Assembly (NCBI GenBank): GCA_023213395.1
Contig: CM041465.1
Location: 226,245,741 to 226,309,740 of the forward strand
Direction: 5' to 3'
Length of the DNA: 64,000 nt
Source of the DNA: Cycas panzhihuaensis
Lineage: Eukaryota > Cycadophyta
Under the pieces are notes generated by a model, which saw only the letters and a program-made list of their open reading frames with translations, was not told where the DNA came from and did no database searches. The translations under genes were made by a program, and so were the position numbers. Shown here piece by piece: positions 21,976 through 32,366 of the stretch (position 1 is the stretch's first letter; every line of letters begins with the position of its first letter).

Positions 21976-24091
21976 GTAATTATTTCACTAGGTTCTCCAT
22001 CAGCAACAACATTTGTGGGATATCTTCTACCAATAACCCTTTAAACAACTCCTCCATTTGCACCATTTTAGGTTGTGTTTTTTGTTCCTCTGGTATTTTC
22101 TCCTTTTGTCTGTTCTTTCTTACATATACGTGTTTTGTTTCTGGTTTACCCATTGATAGCATTGTCTTAGTTTGGGCTAACTCCTCTAATACTTGTTTCA
22201 CTTGTTTGAATCTGTTCATCTTTGTTTGCGGGTTTGGGTCCCCTTCATCCATTCTCTCTTTTTGGTTCTTTTGGAGTTTTACGTTTTTGCTGCTTTCTGG
22301 GATGATAGTCATTAGGTTAGTTGCTTTTGCCTTTCCCTTACAATCTTCTATTCTGTGCTCACTTGGCCCACAATTGTTGCATACAAATGATTTATGTTCA
22401 TATTCCTATTTAGTTGGGCAGTCTGATTTCCAATGCCCGAATTGTAAACAGATCAAACATCTCCCCATTGGTTGTTTTTTCTTTGAAGATTCCCGTGTAC
22501 TCCTTGTTGTATATATATTTCGAGATGGGTTGCCCCCTCTTCCCTTATCTCATCCTCTGTAGGCCCTTCCTCTAGGGTTATAAAAACAATCTTTGGTCCA
22601 TTTATCCTTTTGGTGCATTGCACTATTTTTTGGATTGATTTCGCATTCCTAAGTTGTGTGCGAACTTTCCTCGCAAATATGTCACCATTTTTCGATTTTA
22701 AATTCTTGGTCCTTCCTCTTCTTTACTTCTTCCTCTTCCTTGTTATTTCTCATCTTAAGTTGGGTGACCTTTTTCCTTAGAGCTTCCACCTCAGACTCTT
22801 CTTCAGAGATTTCTACTTGGAAAAAGGGTCGGTTATGCTGATTCTATTTCATTTCCCTTATTTCTTCTTGTAGTCTTAGTAAAATGGGATCATGCCCTCC
22901 TGCTTGGACATCCATCTCTACTTCGAAGTCCAATGCCAACTCCTAAGCATTTTTGAATGATTTTAGTGGATGCACATGCATCATAGACCTTAATTTTTCA
23001 TTTAATCCTCTGACGAAATAGTTCATGTTGTGGTCTGTAACTATTTCATTAATCATGTTGGTAGCAATGATTTTCATACAACTGATGTAAGTTAACACTG
23101 ATTCGCCAGGCCTCTACTTTATTTCCCTTAGGGAAATCTCCATAGCTTCATTACTTCGGAACTTCTGAAATCTTTCCTCAAAGGATTTTTTTATATTTGC
23201 CCATGTTTCTATTTTATTCAATTATTTATACGATGCCAATGGTACTCCCCTTAGTGTGGAAGCAAATCTCGCTTTTATTTCATCTTCGTCTGTGATTTTC
23301 TTCACATTGATTAAATTTTGGAATAAATACACATGCTCTGCTGCGTCTGAGGTGTCGTTGAAGATAAGTCTACCAAAATCCTTGAAGTCATCCATCCTTG
23401 GTGACTGCATTGGTGTCCCACCCACTAGTGATCCTTCTCCTTTTACCTCCTCAAAGGATTCTACTCCTTCTTCTCCACCCTTCACTTTAGGTGGTGTATG
23501 TGGGGTGCTTGGTGCAACACTATCCCTTCCAAATAGGGGTTTCTTGAATGGCGTTTGTAGATGTATTGGCTCTGGTACTCCTAGCACTTGTACCGTCAAT
23601 GGTGTGACCACTATATATGATTGTTCAAACCCGTTGTTCGACGAATCCTCAAAAAGTTTCCTTGCTAATTTATTCTCCCAATATGTCGAGGGACATTCCT
23701 TTGCCTTCTTCTCGCTATTACTCAGGTTCTTCGGGGTGTCATCCACATGCATATTTCTCTTCCTTCCTTAGGGTGTCATTGTGTTCCACATATCCTTTTG
23801 TTTTTCCTCCTTTTCTGGGTTTAAAAGGTCATATTTGATTGGAATAGGTGTTAATACTATTTACCTGCCATTATTTTCCTCTCCTTGTTCTTGAGGTGTC
23901 TGGGCTCTACTTGCCTCAGATTCTTCAACGAACTGTCCCTTAGTCTCGTTATTATGTAAACTCAATCTTCTTGCTCTTCTTAATTTTGACTCCTTTGACT
24001 ATTGTAATGGCCTCTGTCTGCTTGTTTCTTTCCCCTTTGGTGAAGTACCCTTTTGTGGCTCTCCCGTTTTCGAAGACCTCTTAGGTGGCAT
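21976..24091 (-). pseudogene. A1 gag
   Basis: Starts at ATG 24091 (MPPKRSSKTGEPQKGTSPKG). Basic and acidic N-terminal part, then STYWENKLARKLFED, VVTPLTVQVLG and TPFKKPLFGRDS (23520-23720). The capsid-like part has DEIKARFASTLRGVPLASYK, WANIKKSFEERFQKFRS and RPGESVLTYIS (22960-23290). Zinc knuckles are CHICEESSHTT-x-EC (about 22660-22700, with a stop), CLICLQFGHWKSDC (about 22425-22470) and CNNCGPSEHRIEDC (about 22340-22385), plus a decayed one between the first two. The C-terminal part (21980-22312) is Lys/Gln-rich. Many TGG or CAG codons have become stops. Confidence 0.85.
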
Positions 24092-24217
24092 TGGAAGGTC
24101 CCCTGGCTGTCAAAGCTTAGTTACAACCTGCCATCACAACGACAGCCAAGGTCCTCTGTCCTTTGAACATTCTTCCCTTGTGAAACTCCTGGCCCTAGTC
24201 ACTCCTCAGTGGACGTA

Positions 24218-24230
24218 GGCAATGAAACCA
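24218..24230 (-). other. A1 primer binding site, tRNA-Asp-like
   Basis: TGGTTTCATTGCC on the - strand, one base away from the end of the 5' LTR. It is a decayed form of the derivative's TGGTTCCGTTGCC. Confidence 0.5.
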
Positions 24231-24231
24231 A

Positions 24232-24324
24232 TGTTGACTTATACACGATCTTCCTACTAAAATAGGTACACTTGTCAAGGGATCACTGGTAGTCTAGTTT
24301 AGGATATAGTCAGCATGCCTTATA
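24232..24324 (-). repeat. 5' LTR of A1, left fragment
   Basis: Matches 4042-4134 (TGTTGACTTATACACGATCT to CCTTATA). The LTR is cut after TTATA by the inserted chromovirus and resumes at 29408. Confidence 0.85.
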
Positions 24325-24895
24325 TGTAGTGATCTAATTCTACTTTTATAGCAATTTTCCTAAAAAATACACAAAAACAATAACTAGATGCTATTCAACA
24401 AGAAAAATGAACAATGAACAAGAATTACAGAATCCACAGAAGTAAATAATAGTCTTTATTGTCAAATAATACCAAAATAGAGCAAAAGTTCAACAAAGTA
24501 CCTGTCTTTCCTGAAGACGTGAGCTTCCCTCTTCGAGGCGAGGAACCCTCCAAACTGCAGCACCCAAATGGGCGAGCTAATTGCAATCCTAGAATTGAAA
24601 ATGCGTGACCAAAGAACCTCCGACGATGACGAAATGAGGCTGCAAATCCTCCTTAAATAGGCGGCCAAAAGATAGTAATAGAAGTCGGCCAGACTGGGTA
24701 ATATTCTTCTTAAAACTGCTCAAATAGAAGTCGGCCAGAACTTCTCCAAAAACTAGCAGGCTAACTTTAAATGGCCATAACTTTTGATTGAGATGTCGGA
24801 ATTGACTTTCGTCTGAACCGTTGGAATCCTTGTTCAAAGGCCTTCAATTTAAATGGTTACATGGCATAGTTTTAATTAGATTTTGGAATGTTACA
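24325..24895 (-). repeat. 3' LTR of inner chromovirus
   Basis: Starts TGTAGTGATCTAATTC and ends GGAATGTTACA on the + strand (571 bp). Boundaries are set by the abrupt A1 LTR junction on the left and the polypurine tract on the right. No partner LTR is in the window for comparison. Confidence 0.75.
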
Positions 24896-24909
24896 AGTCC
24901 CTCCCCTTC
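24896..24909 (-). other. Polypurine tract of inner chromovirus
   Basis: GAAGGGGAGGGACT on the - strand immediately before the 3' LTR, the usual plus-strand primer of an LTR element. Confidence 0.75.
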
Positions 24910-25372
24910 AAAACATGCTTTTCCCTAAAAGCATTGGTAAGGGCCCATTTTTTTGCATCCATTCTTCAGATTCCCACGTTGCATCTTCAAGCTCCAATGT
25001 CTTCCATTTGATGAGATACTCTTTTATTATCCTGGATTGTAAATTCTTGTCCCTGGTCTTCAATATCCCCTCAGGTTCCACTACCATCATTCCTTCTTCA
25101 TCAAGTGTTGGTAAATTTGTTTGTGGAGTTTCCTTTTCACCCAACTTTTTCTTCAAGCAAGATACGTGGAAGATATTATGGATTTTGCTTTCTGGTGGCA
25201 GTTTTAATTGATATGCCACTTCCCCTATGCGTTCCTCAATCTGATACGGTCCAAAGAATCTTGGCGATAATTTATGTCGATTATTTTGTTTCATCGACAT
25301 CTGTTTGTAGGGTTGGAGTCTTAAGAATACCCATTCTCCTATCTCAAAACTCCGTTTAGATCTCTTTTCCAT
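24908..25372 (-). pseudogene. Inner chromovirus integrase C-terminus and chromodomain
   Basis: GPYQIEERIGEVAYQLKLP (GPY/F-type module of integrase) and IHNIFHVSCLKKKLG are followed by a chromodomain with EYLIKWKTLELEDATWESE near the end. The conserved Y/W aromatic positions and the D-x-TWE block are present. The frame is open for 154 codons. This marks the element as a chromovirus; the sub-lineage is not resolved. Confidence 0.88.
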
Positions 25373-26361
25373 CTGCTTGTTGCTTCATCCTATTTTTTGC
25401 CATCTCCAAATTATTCTTTAATATTCGAATTGTTTCTTGCACCTGTTGCAAGTTTTCTTGGACTATCTGCACTTTAGATGTATTTAGCCAATTCAAGAGT
25501 GATGGAGGTTCATACCCATATAGTGCTTGAAATGGTGACATTTTAGCCGCTGCATGGTATGTGGTGTTATACCACCATTCTGCCAAATGGAGCCATCGAT
25601 GCCATTGTGTTTGTTTATCTGATGTGAAGTTTCTTAAGTATCCCTCCACACATTTGTTAACTATTTCCGTCTGGCCATCTGTCTGTGGGTGGTATGCTGT
25701 GCTCATATGTAAGCTAGTGCCGACTGATTTGAACAACTCCTTCCAAAAGTGACTTGTGAATTTGGGATCCCTGTCACTGATTATAACCTTTGGAAAGCCA
25801 TGTAGTCTGTGAATTTCTTTCATATATAATTCTGCTATTTGGCTTGCTTTTGCTCCTGTCTGAGTTCCCCTGAAATGGGCGTATTTAGTTAATCTGTCTA
25901 CCACTACAAAAATTGCGTCTCTTCCTTCTGAACGCGGAAGACCTATAATAAAATTCATAGAGATTTCTTCCCATTTTTGATGGGGAATGGGAAGGGGTTG
26001 TAGCAACCCGGGGGTCTTCACAGATTCAGTTTTATTCCTTTGACATGTATCACATTCTGATACAAATTAGAGGACGCCAGATTTCAACCCTTTCCAAGAA
26101 ACTAGCTTCAAGCCTTCTATAAGTCTTATCCATCCCCGAATGTCCTGAAACCAGAGTTGAGTGAGCTTCTTGAAGTAGTGCTTCTTTTAGTTTACTTGTC
26201 TTTGGAACAAATATTTTTCCTTTCCTTAGAATTAATTCTCCTTGTTCCGTAAATTGCACTGCTTTTCCTTCTCTAATCTTTTGCCTTATTCCTTGTGATA
26301 TCTTGTCGTCTTCATATTCCTTTGCCAACTTTGTTGCCCATTTTGGAGTTGCTATTGTCAT
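25356..26361 (-). pseudogene. Inner chromovirus integrase core
   Basis: The zinc region ends near 26100 with AHSTLVSGHSGMDKTYRRL. The core (25356-26021) has LLQPLPIPHQKWEEISMNFI, VVVDRLTKYAHF, KVIISDRDPKFTSHFWKEL and STAYHPQTDGQTEIVNKCVE, preserving the D-D-E pattern except that DFI reads NFI at the first Asp. The two halves are in different frames around 26030. Confidence 0.88.
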
Positions 26362-26419
26362 TGAATTGGCTGAGGCTTCAATCTTTCCTTCCTCCGTAGT
26401 TTAGATAGAGCATCCGCTA

Positions 26420-26915
26420 TTACATTTTCTTTTCCCTTTTCTCAGATTCTATGGTGAAGTCAAAAGTCCGCAACTTATCGACCCATTTTTGTTGCTCATC
26501 CGATAATGCCTTTTGATTCGTAAAGTATTTCAGTCTGTCATGATCGATTCTAACCACAAATTTACTCCCTAGTAACATCGCCCATTGGTGTATTGCATGC
26601 ATAATGGGCAAGATCTCTTTGTCATATATTGGTTTTGTTTTTCCCTATTATTCGCCTTCCGGCTTTCATAAGCTATTGGCCTTCCTCCTCAGAACGGAAT
26701 TGCTCCTATTCCAAAACTCAAGCATCACATTCCAATGTGAATGGTTGAGTAAAATCCCAGAAGGCCAATAATCGAGCTGTGATCATTGCTTGTTTTAATT
26801 CTTGAAATGCTCCTTCGCTCCTAAATTCCATTTGAACGCATCCTTTTGGTCGTCTCATAGTGGTGATGCTATGTGTGCATACCCTTTTATGAACTTTCTC
26901 AAAATCCTGTTGCAC
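26420..26915 (-). pseudogene. Inner chromovirus RNase H
   Basis: Blocks include EGAFQELKQAMITARLLAF, QPFTLECDA, ILPIMHAIHQWAMLLGSKF and VVRIDHDRLKYFTNQKAL. Frames switch near 26640-26720, where the middle of the domain is decayed. It lies between RT and the integrase zinc region as expected. Confidence 0.75.
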
Positions 26916-28273
26916 CCAAAAAACTTCTTACTCCTGTGACATTCTTTGGAGTTGGCCAGTTTACAATTGCTTGGATCTTTTTTGGATCAATTTTGATTCC
27001 TTCACCTGTGATAATGTGGCCCAGATACTCTAATTCCTTTTTTGCAAAAGAACACTTTTTCTTATTTGTAAACAATTGCGCTTTCTCAAGTATGAGCAGA
27101 ACTTCCTTTATATGTTCCATATGTTCTTTCCATGTTTTGCTATAGATTAGGATATCGTCAAAGAAAACCAAAGACAAATTTTCTCAAAACATGTTTTAGT
27201 ATTGAATTCATTGTGCTTTGGAAAGTAGCTGGAGCATTTGTTAAGCCAAAAGGCATAACCTTGAATTCAAACAACCCTTCATGCGTTCTGAATGCAATTT
27301 TGTAGACATCTTCTTCTTTGACCCTTATTTGGTAGTATCCTGAGCGCAAATCTATCTTTGGAAAGTATCGAGCTCCATGTAATTCATCTAACAAATCGTC
27401 AATCCTTGGGATAGGGTATCGATTCTTTATGGTCAATTTATTCAGGCCACGATAATCCACACACATTCTGTAAGATCCATCCTTCTTTAGATTGACCACC
27501 ACGGGAGAGGCGAATGGACTCGTGCTTTTCACCACTACACCTTGGAGTAACAATTCTTGTGTGATTTTTTCAATTTCTTTCCTGAGATGATAAGGATGCC
27601 TATATGGAGGAATGTTGACTGGTATTGCTCTGGGGATAAGATCTATTGCGTGCTCTAATTCCCTTTTCGGTGGCATTCCTTGGGGTTCTTCAAAAACTCT
27701 TTGATGTTTTTCTAAGATTTCTTGAATCTCTGAGGGAATGTCTTCTATTTCTACTTTGTAACATGACATTATGTATGCTTGTGGATTCTTCTTTAAAATT
27801 TTTTCCATCCTATGAGATGAGACAAGCTGGATTGGGGGTGTGGCTGGGGCTTGTAGTCGATATTTGTGTCCTTTTTGTCGGAAACACATAAATCTTGTCA
27901 TATAGTTGGTAACGATGTTTCCCAACGTTTGTAGCCATTGAATCCCCAAAACTACATCCACTCCGCCTATAGGCATGGCAAACATACAAGTTGTGACCTT
28001 GTAATCATTAATCTGGAGAGTTGTATCTTTGCAGTATCCTCCACATGGCGTTGTTCTCCCATTTGCTATTAACACTTGGAAGGTGTTGAGGGGTTTCACT
28101 TGTAACCCCAATTTTTCTACCGATGCCTTGTTTATAAAATTATGTGTACTCCCACTATCAACTAAAATTGATACCGGTGTTCCCTTGATTTGTCCTTGGA
28201 ATCTTAGGGTCTGTGGGGATACCGCTGTCTCAGAATGGCCTCGCAATGAGATTTGGACATTCCCTATATCCAC
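26899..28273 (-). pseudogene. Inner chromovirus protease and reverse transcriptase
   Basis: A 371-codon open stretch (27158-28273) holds protease, with [18 protein letters not shown] and [12 protein letters not shown], and the first half of RT with [36 protein letters not shown] and [14 protein letters not shown] frameshift and stop at about 27160-27180 split the catalytic region. The rest (26899-27177) reads [16 protein letters not shown], then LEYLGHIITGEGI, with F-F-D-D at the active site. The split in the catalytic loop makes it inactive. Confidence 0.9.
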
Positions 28274-28318
28274 TTCCGTAAATTCATCTTCCTCCCTCTC
28301 TATGCTCCGGGTCTTGTT

Positions 28319-29338
28319 CTACTTCTTCCTCTCGCTTCTTCCGTATTTCGCATCCTCATTATTGATCATGAAAACCTTTTTCTTTGCATCGTGTTCCTTA
28401 TTCCATTTTCCTCCACACTTGAAGCACGTCCCTTTTCTTATATGCTCCTCTTTGGTTGTTCCTGAGCTTTCTCCTGTGTTTCTTATAACTAACGGAGGAT
28501 CTACCTTTATTCCTGATTTTGCCCAATTAGGATTCTGGCTCTGATATGGTGGTGGCTCATATCTCCTTGTATATGTTGGTCTACTATCTCTAAGTTCTGC
28601 CTCTACATTTCTTGCTATCCGAATTGCTACTTGGAGTTGAGGTGGATCTGCTGCTTTAACTCTAAATTCGATCTGATTTTTCAATCCACTAATATAAGTC
28701 TCCAAGACATTCCTCAGGTATTTTTCCGAGACCATACATTGTAGTGTTTGAAACTGCTCCGTATATTCTTGGACCGCTCCTTGTTGATGTAATCGTGTTA
28801 ATCGAGCAAAGTAATCCGTATTCCAAGAATCGCCATATTGCTCTCTTAGTCCTCCTCTTAGATTCTCCCAAGTCCGTTGTATTGGTAAATTCATCTTTTG
28901 CCACCAATAGTACCACCTTAATGCCCTTCCGTTTAAGTGTAAGGATGCTATTTCCATCTTTTCCTTACTTGTTGAGTTATAGACCCTAAAATAGTTCTCC
29001 ATTTGTAAGATCCAATTTGTGATATTCTTGGATACTTCAGGATCAAATTTTTCCAATGATAATCTTGCTCCTTTCCATCCATTATCCATGTTGGAAGTTC
29101 TCCTTTCATAAACTCGTCCATCAAACCTATTCCCCTGGTTTTCTTGATTGTTCCAAGTATCTATTTGTTCTATTCCTGATGCATTGCTGTTATCCATTTC
29201 TCCACCCGACACATTCTATGTTGCTTGATCTGCTTTTGCTAGTAACTCCTGAATTAAGGTTGTTAAAGCCTTTATGCTCTGGTTTAATTCTGATGCGCCT
29301 TCAATTTTTTCCTCTGAGGTTCTAGAGTGGGCTGCCAT
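28319..29338 (-). pseudogene. Inner chromovirus gag
   Basis: Start ATG at 29338 (MAAHSRTSEEKIEG), one stop near 29214, then open for 297 codons. The capsid-like part has LEKFDPEVSKNITNWILQME, NGRALRWYYWWQKMN and WENLRGGLREQYGD. One zinc knuckle near the end, GTCFKCGGKWNKEHDAKK, has its last Cys lost (C-x2-C-x-H pattern incomplete). It overlaps no other gene, and protease starts 46 bases downstream in another frame. Confidence 0.85.
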
Positions 29339-29393
29339 CTTCCTGGAAATGAGGGTTTTCTCTGATCTCAATTCCGTTTCTATTTATTTTGGC

Positions 29394-29406
29394 GGGGGGG
29401 GGGGGG
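29394..29406. repeat. 13-G homopolymer at an element/LTR junction
   Basis: G run, preceded by GGC, at the exact point where the inner chromovirus leader stops and the A1 LTR resumes. See the element entry for what is missing here. Confidence 0.9.
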
Positions 29407-29407
29407 T

Positions 29408-30142
29408 CCATAGAATGTCATCACAAATTACACACAACAGTACAATAATCAACAATAATCCATCGTATAAGCACCATAGTACACATAGAACACCAATTTC
29501 CATGTAACTCTTTTCTTTATTAAGCAATAGGTCTCATACAAGAAGTTCTGGAATGTATTCCCTATACATTCCAACCATATAGACTGAATTCTGTCATATA
29601 CATTCCAAAAGGGTATGCATCTACTGTAACTTTGCTCCATACCACTGGATATGCGTGTTGGGTACCGTACCACCATGTGAAATGAATGCTCGGTTCTTAC
29701 CGCCAGAATGGTCCTTGCAAGTTTTCTTAAATGTGCCTCTTTGGTGCCTTTTGTTGAAGGGTTATGACTCCCTGTCATAACTGTACCTTTTTAGCCTTCA
29801 TGTGTCCTTTCATTTAACTAATTGATTAATCACCTTTAACTAATGCCTTTGCATCCGTACGTCTGTACGTACGTCCCTTGGTGCTGATATCATCATTCTC
29901 TAGTGTTCTTTGGTCCAAATCTGTCATGCGTACCTTTGCTGTTCACTAGCATACTGCAGATGGTACGTATCCTGTGTTGCATACCTATTTTGGTACGCAC
30001 CTATCATACGTACCCAGAATGCTTACTTTTACAACTTTTCTTGTCATACGTACCTCTGTACAGTCTGTACCTGCACTCGAATGGTCAACACAACCTACAT
30101 CTAGATTCCACATAACCCATTATGCCAAAATATGTCCCAACA
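29408..30142 (-). repeat. 5' LTR of A1, right fragment
   Basis: Matches 4165-4911 almost continuously, ending ATGTCCCAACA, followed by target duplication GTGGT. It shares the GCATACC/CGTACC-rich U3 (29860-30080). Confidence 0.88.
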
Positions 30143-30149
30143 GTGGTCA

Positions 30150-31057
30150 TTAACACAAGATGTGGATCTAGAGCCTGCAAATTAGGGACATTAATGATGA
30201 CATCTGATTTTGGTGGTGCCTAATGTTCGGTGATCAGAGTGTGTGATTTATGCTATGCTTGACATTCAGTGTCTGTATGGCCTGAGCATTTATGAAAAGA
30301 ACAATATTTTTTTATATTGGTTGGTTGTGGCACATTGGATGTTTTGGAAATTGAGGTAGATGTTGGAGGAGGTTGAGGTCTTCGTTGCAACTTGTTTTCA
30401 ATTTTGAGAGCAAGTCGATAAGCAGCTTCAAGTGTAGGAATCTGGAGGAGATCCATCTCAAGTTGCAGAAATGAAAAAAGTCCACTAACAAATTTCAACT
30501 TTAAAATGTGGTTAGAATCAGAGACTTCCAACCCAATAGGAACTTTGACGAATTGATCAATGTATTGTTGGACAGTTGTCCATTACCTATCGAAGATGAA
30601 GCCAACGAGTAGTGAGCTCATCAAGGTATCCCAAAGGATAGAACCGATTGCATACAATGTTTTTGAATTCTACCCATGTAATAAGTGGTTTATCGTAAGA
30701 GTAGGCATGCCACCATGTTAAGGCCTATTCTGCCATATGCACTTCAACAACCATAATTTTTTGAGCCTCCGTAAATTGCTGCATCTTGAAATAGGTTTCA
30801 AGACTTTGAAGCCATGCATCTAGTTTGTCTGCGTTCATTGTACCTTCAAAAAGTGTAATATTGATTTTGGCATCCAATTTGAAGGGAGATGTTTGAATTG
30901 GAATGACTTGTTGCTGCAGAATATATTGAAATATGGTCATCATACTGGTGACCAAATTTTGTTAGAAAGTTTGTGCTTCCTGTCATTGTTCATGAAGCTC
31001 GTGTGTTAAGAATTTAGTGATATCTAGTTGTGATTGATCCTCTTGATCATGAGACAT
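30150..31057 (-). pseudogene. Outer chromovirus gag
   Basis: Start ATG at 31057 (MSHDQEDQSQLDITKF), interrupted by stops within 40 codons. The capsid-like part has FKLDAKINITLFEGT, ADKLDAWLQSLETYFKMQQ and later YRLALKIENKLQRRP. It ends with a knuckle CSFHKCSGHTDTEC (about 30256-30300). Frames change between 30531 and 30725. It continues on the far side of the A1 insertion, in protease near 3990. Confidence 0.75.
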
Positions 31058-31064
31058 GATTGGT

Positions 31065-31280
31065 CTATGCTGGGTATGATTGCCTGTGGAGGGGGCTTAT
31101 GGCAACATACCCGTTTAAAAGAAAAAAGTACAATTACCAATGAAGATTTGTACAGGGTACGCCTGCCTAAGGTGAGGGCTTATGGCAATAATGTCCATTT
31201 GTACAAATTTTTTTAGAATGGTATGGGGCACGACTGCCTAAGGAGAGGGCTTATGGCAATATGCCCATTGTACATTTTTT
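31065..31280 (-). repeat. Three imperfect ~70 bp repeats in the chromovirus leader
   Basis: The block CTGCCTAAGG-TGAGGGCTTATGGCAATA followed by CCATTTGTACA occurs three times (about 31080, 31160, 31228), each ending in a T-rich stretch. It lies between gag start and LTR. Confidence 0.7.
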
Positions 31281-31285
31281 TAAAC

Positions 31286-31308
31286 ATATATATGTATGTA
31301 TGTATGTA

Positions 31309-31360
<52 letters not shown>
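31286..31360. repeat. TATG/TG microsatellite
   Basis: About six TATG units pass into some 24 TG units. It lies in the leader of the outer chromovirus. Any short reading frame across it is an artefact. Confidence 0.95.
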
Positions 31361-31361
<1 letters not shown>

Positions 31362-32006
31362 AGGTCAAAAGGTTAGAAATTTTAGAAGAGAAAATATTTT
31401 TTTCTGAAAAAAAGACTTAATTTTACCTGAAAGTATAATTCTATATGGTTGTACAGTTGTACGGGAATGTATGACCAAAAAATGAAATGGGTCTCAAAAG
31501 AAAGGTCTCTTAGATGCCTATCCAGATTTGCAGTCAGTTTTTTAATCGGAGGGCTGGTTTTCAAGAAATTCGCTCTGGAAGAGACTTGGGCGGCTAGGGT
31601 TTAAAAGTTTTTTTTGTTTGTTTTGAAAATAATATGAAATTAAATGCAACAAATTTATACTTAAAAGATAGATCTGATCATAATGAAAAGATTAAGACCA
31701 GTTTCGAGAAATTTGCTTGAGTTTTTGAAGAGAAATCTGTAGTTGAAGTTTCAAACTTGTGCCCTCCTTTTTCGTCATTTTTCTGCTTTTTGAGTGCGAA
31801 TTTGGTGACGCTCCTTTGGAATAGTTTGATGTTCATACGATTGCGCACCTTTTGATAAATTTTTATCAAATTTTGAGCACTTTTTTTTTTTTTTGGGGGG
31901 GGGGGGGGGTGGGTGGGGTCCGTACAATTCCGTATGGTGGTTGTGCGGATGTTCGTACACTTCTACAGGCCCTGAAATTTTAAAAATCTTAGTTTTCTCA
32001 GGCAAT
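31361..32006 (-). other. Leader of outer chromovirus, no gene seen
   Basis: Non-coding sequence between the microsatellite and the primer site. It contains a T-run followed by a G-run (about 31881-31918), which may be poorly resolved sequence. Confidence 0.5.
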
Positions 32007-32018
32007 CGACTGATACCA
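32007..32018 (-). other. Primer binding site of outer chromovirus
   Basis: TGGTATCAGTCG on the - strand, three bases from the LTR end. The first nine bases match the initiator tRNA-Met site; the rest do not. Confidence 0.6.
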
Positions 32019-32021
32019 AAA

Positions 32022-32361
32022 TGATATGCCTGTAGTCTTTTCTGACTTGCTCTGCACGCAATTCTATCTAGAAAGATATCTTTAGGGCTTGTGTTTACAC
32101 AGAAATTTGGGATCTGAATTAGGTAAGAGGAATGTGAGAGAAGAATAACTTCTCTTTTCATTGATTTCCTTGAAAAAATGTACATATTTATACAAACTCA
32201 AGTTGGTTTGTATGGAGGACACATATGTGTTCCATGCAGGACATGTGTCACCTATGTACCTAATTGCTAATTAGGTTCCTTAAGTACCTTTAAAATGATA
32301 CTTAAAGAATATTGTGAGTATAAGACTAAGACTATACATAAATACATACAAATACTCATCA
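32022..32361 (-). repeat. 5' LTR of outer chromovirus
   Basis: 340 bp, paired with 314-656. Many substitutions separate the pair, consistent with an old insertion. Confidence 0.87.
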
Positions 32362-32366
32362 AGATA

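Larger units (their letters stand above)
24325..29407 (-). mobile_element. Ty3/gypsy chromovirus inserted in the A1 5' LTR; 5' LTR missing
   Basis: A - strand element with a 3' LTR (24325-24895), polypurine tract, chromodomain, integrase, RNase H, RT, protease and gag (start 29338). The left junction follows TTATA of the A1 LTR. On the right, only ~55 bases of leader precede a 13-G run (29394-29406), and then A1 LTR resumes at the base matching 4165. The element's 5' LTR and primer site and 30 bases of A1 LTR (equivalent to 4135-4164) are absent. Either a deletion or an assembly collapse at the G run explains this. Frames are longer than in the outer chromovirus, so it is younger. Confidence 0.88.
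4042..30142 (-). mobile_element. Ty3/gypsy Tat/Athila-like element, family A copy A1
   Basis: A - strand element bounded by 4042-4911 (3' LTR) and 24232-24324 plus 29408-30142 (5' LTR, split by a chromovirus). LTR ends are TGTTGACTT...CCCAACA on the + strand. A perfect 5 bp target duplication GTGGT sits at 4037-4041 and 30143-30147. Coding order on the - strand is gag (24091-21980), protease, linker with gag-like modules, RT, RNase H, integrase without chromodomain (to 17340), then ORF3 (6088-4964). A copia element and an opposite-strand family A derivative interrupt the pol-ORF3 spacer. No chromodomain and a tRNA-Asp-like primer site fit the Tat/Athila group; the exact lineage is uncertain. 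Confidence 0.88.
314..32361 (-). mobile_element. Ty3/gypsy chromovirus, split by nested insertions
   Basis: Full-length LTR retrotransposon on the - strand. Its LTRs (314-656 and 32022-32361) both run TGATAT...CTCATCA on the + strand and differ in length by only 3 bp. Flanking pentamers ACATA (309-313) and AGATA (32362-32366) look like a mutated target duplication. The primer site is at 32007-32018. Gag lies at 30150-31057 and protease to chromodomain at 669-3990. The 26 kb between gag and protease is a later insertion (4042-30142, duplication GTGGT). Domain order gag-PR-RT-RH-INT-chromo is that of Ty3/gypsy chromoviruses. Coding parts are full of stops, so it is dead and is the oldest complete element here. 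Confidence 0.88.

Noticed and set aside
31223-31420. Short + strand frame rich in Val-Cys repeats
   Set aside because: Produced by translation of the TG microsatellite.
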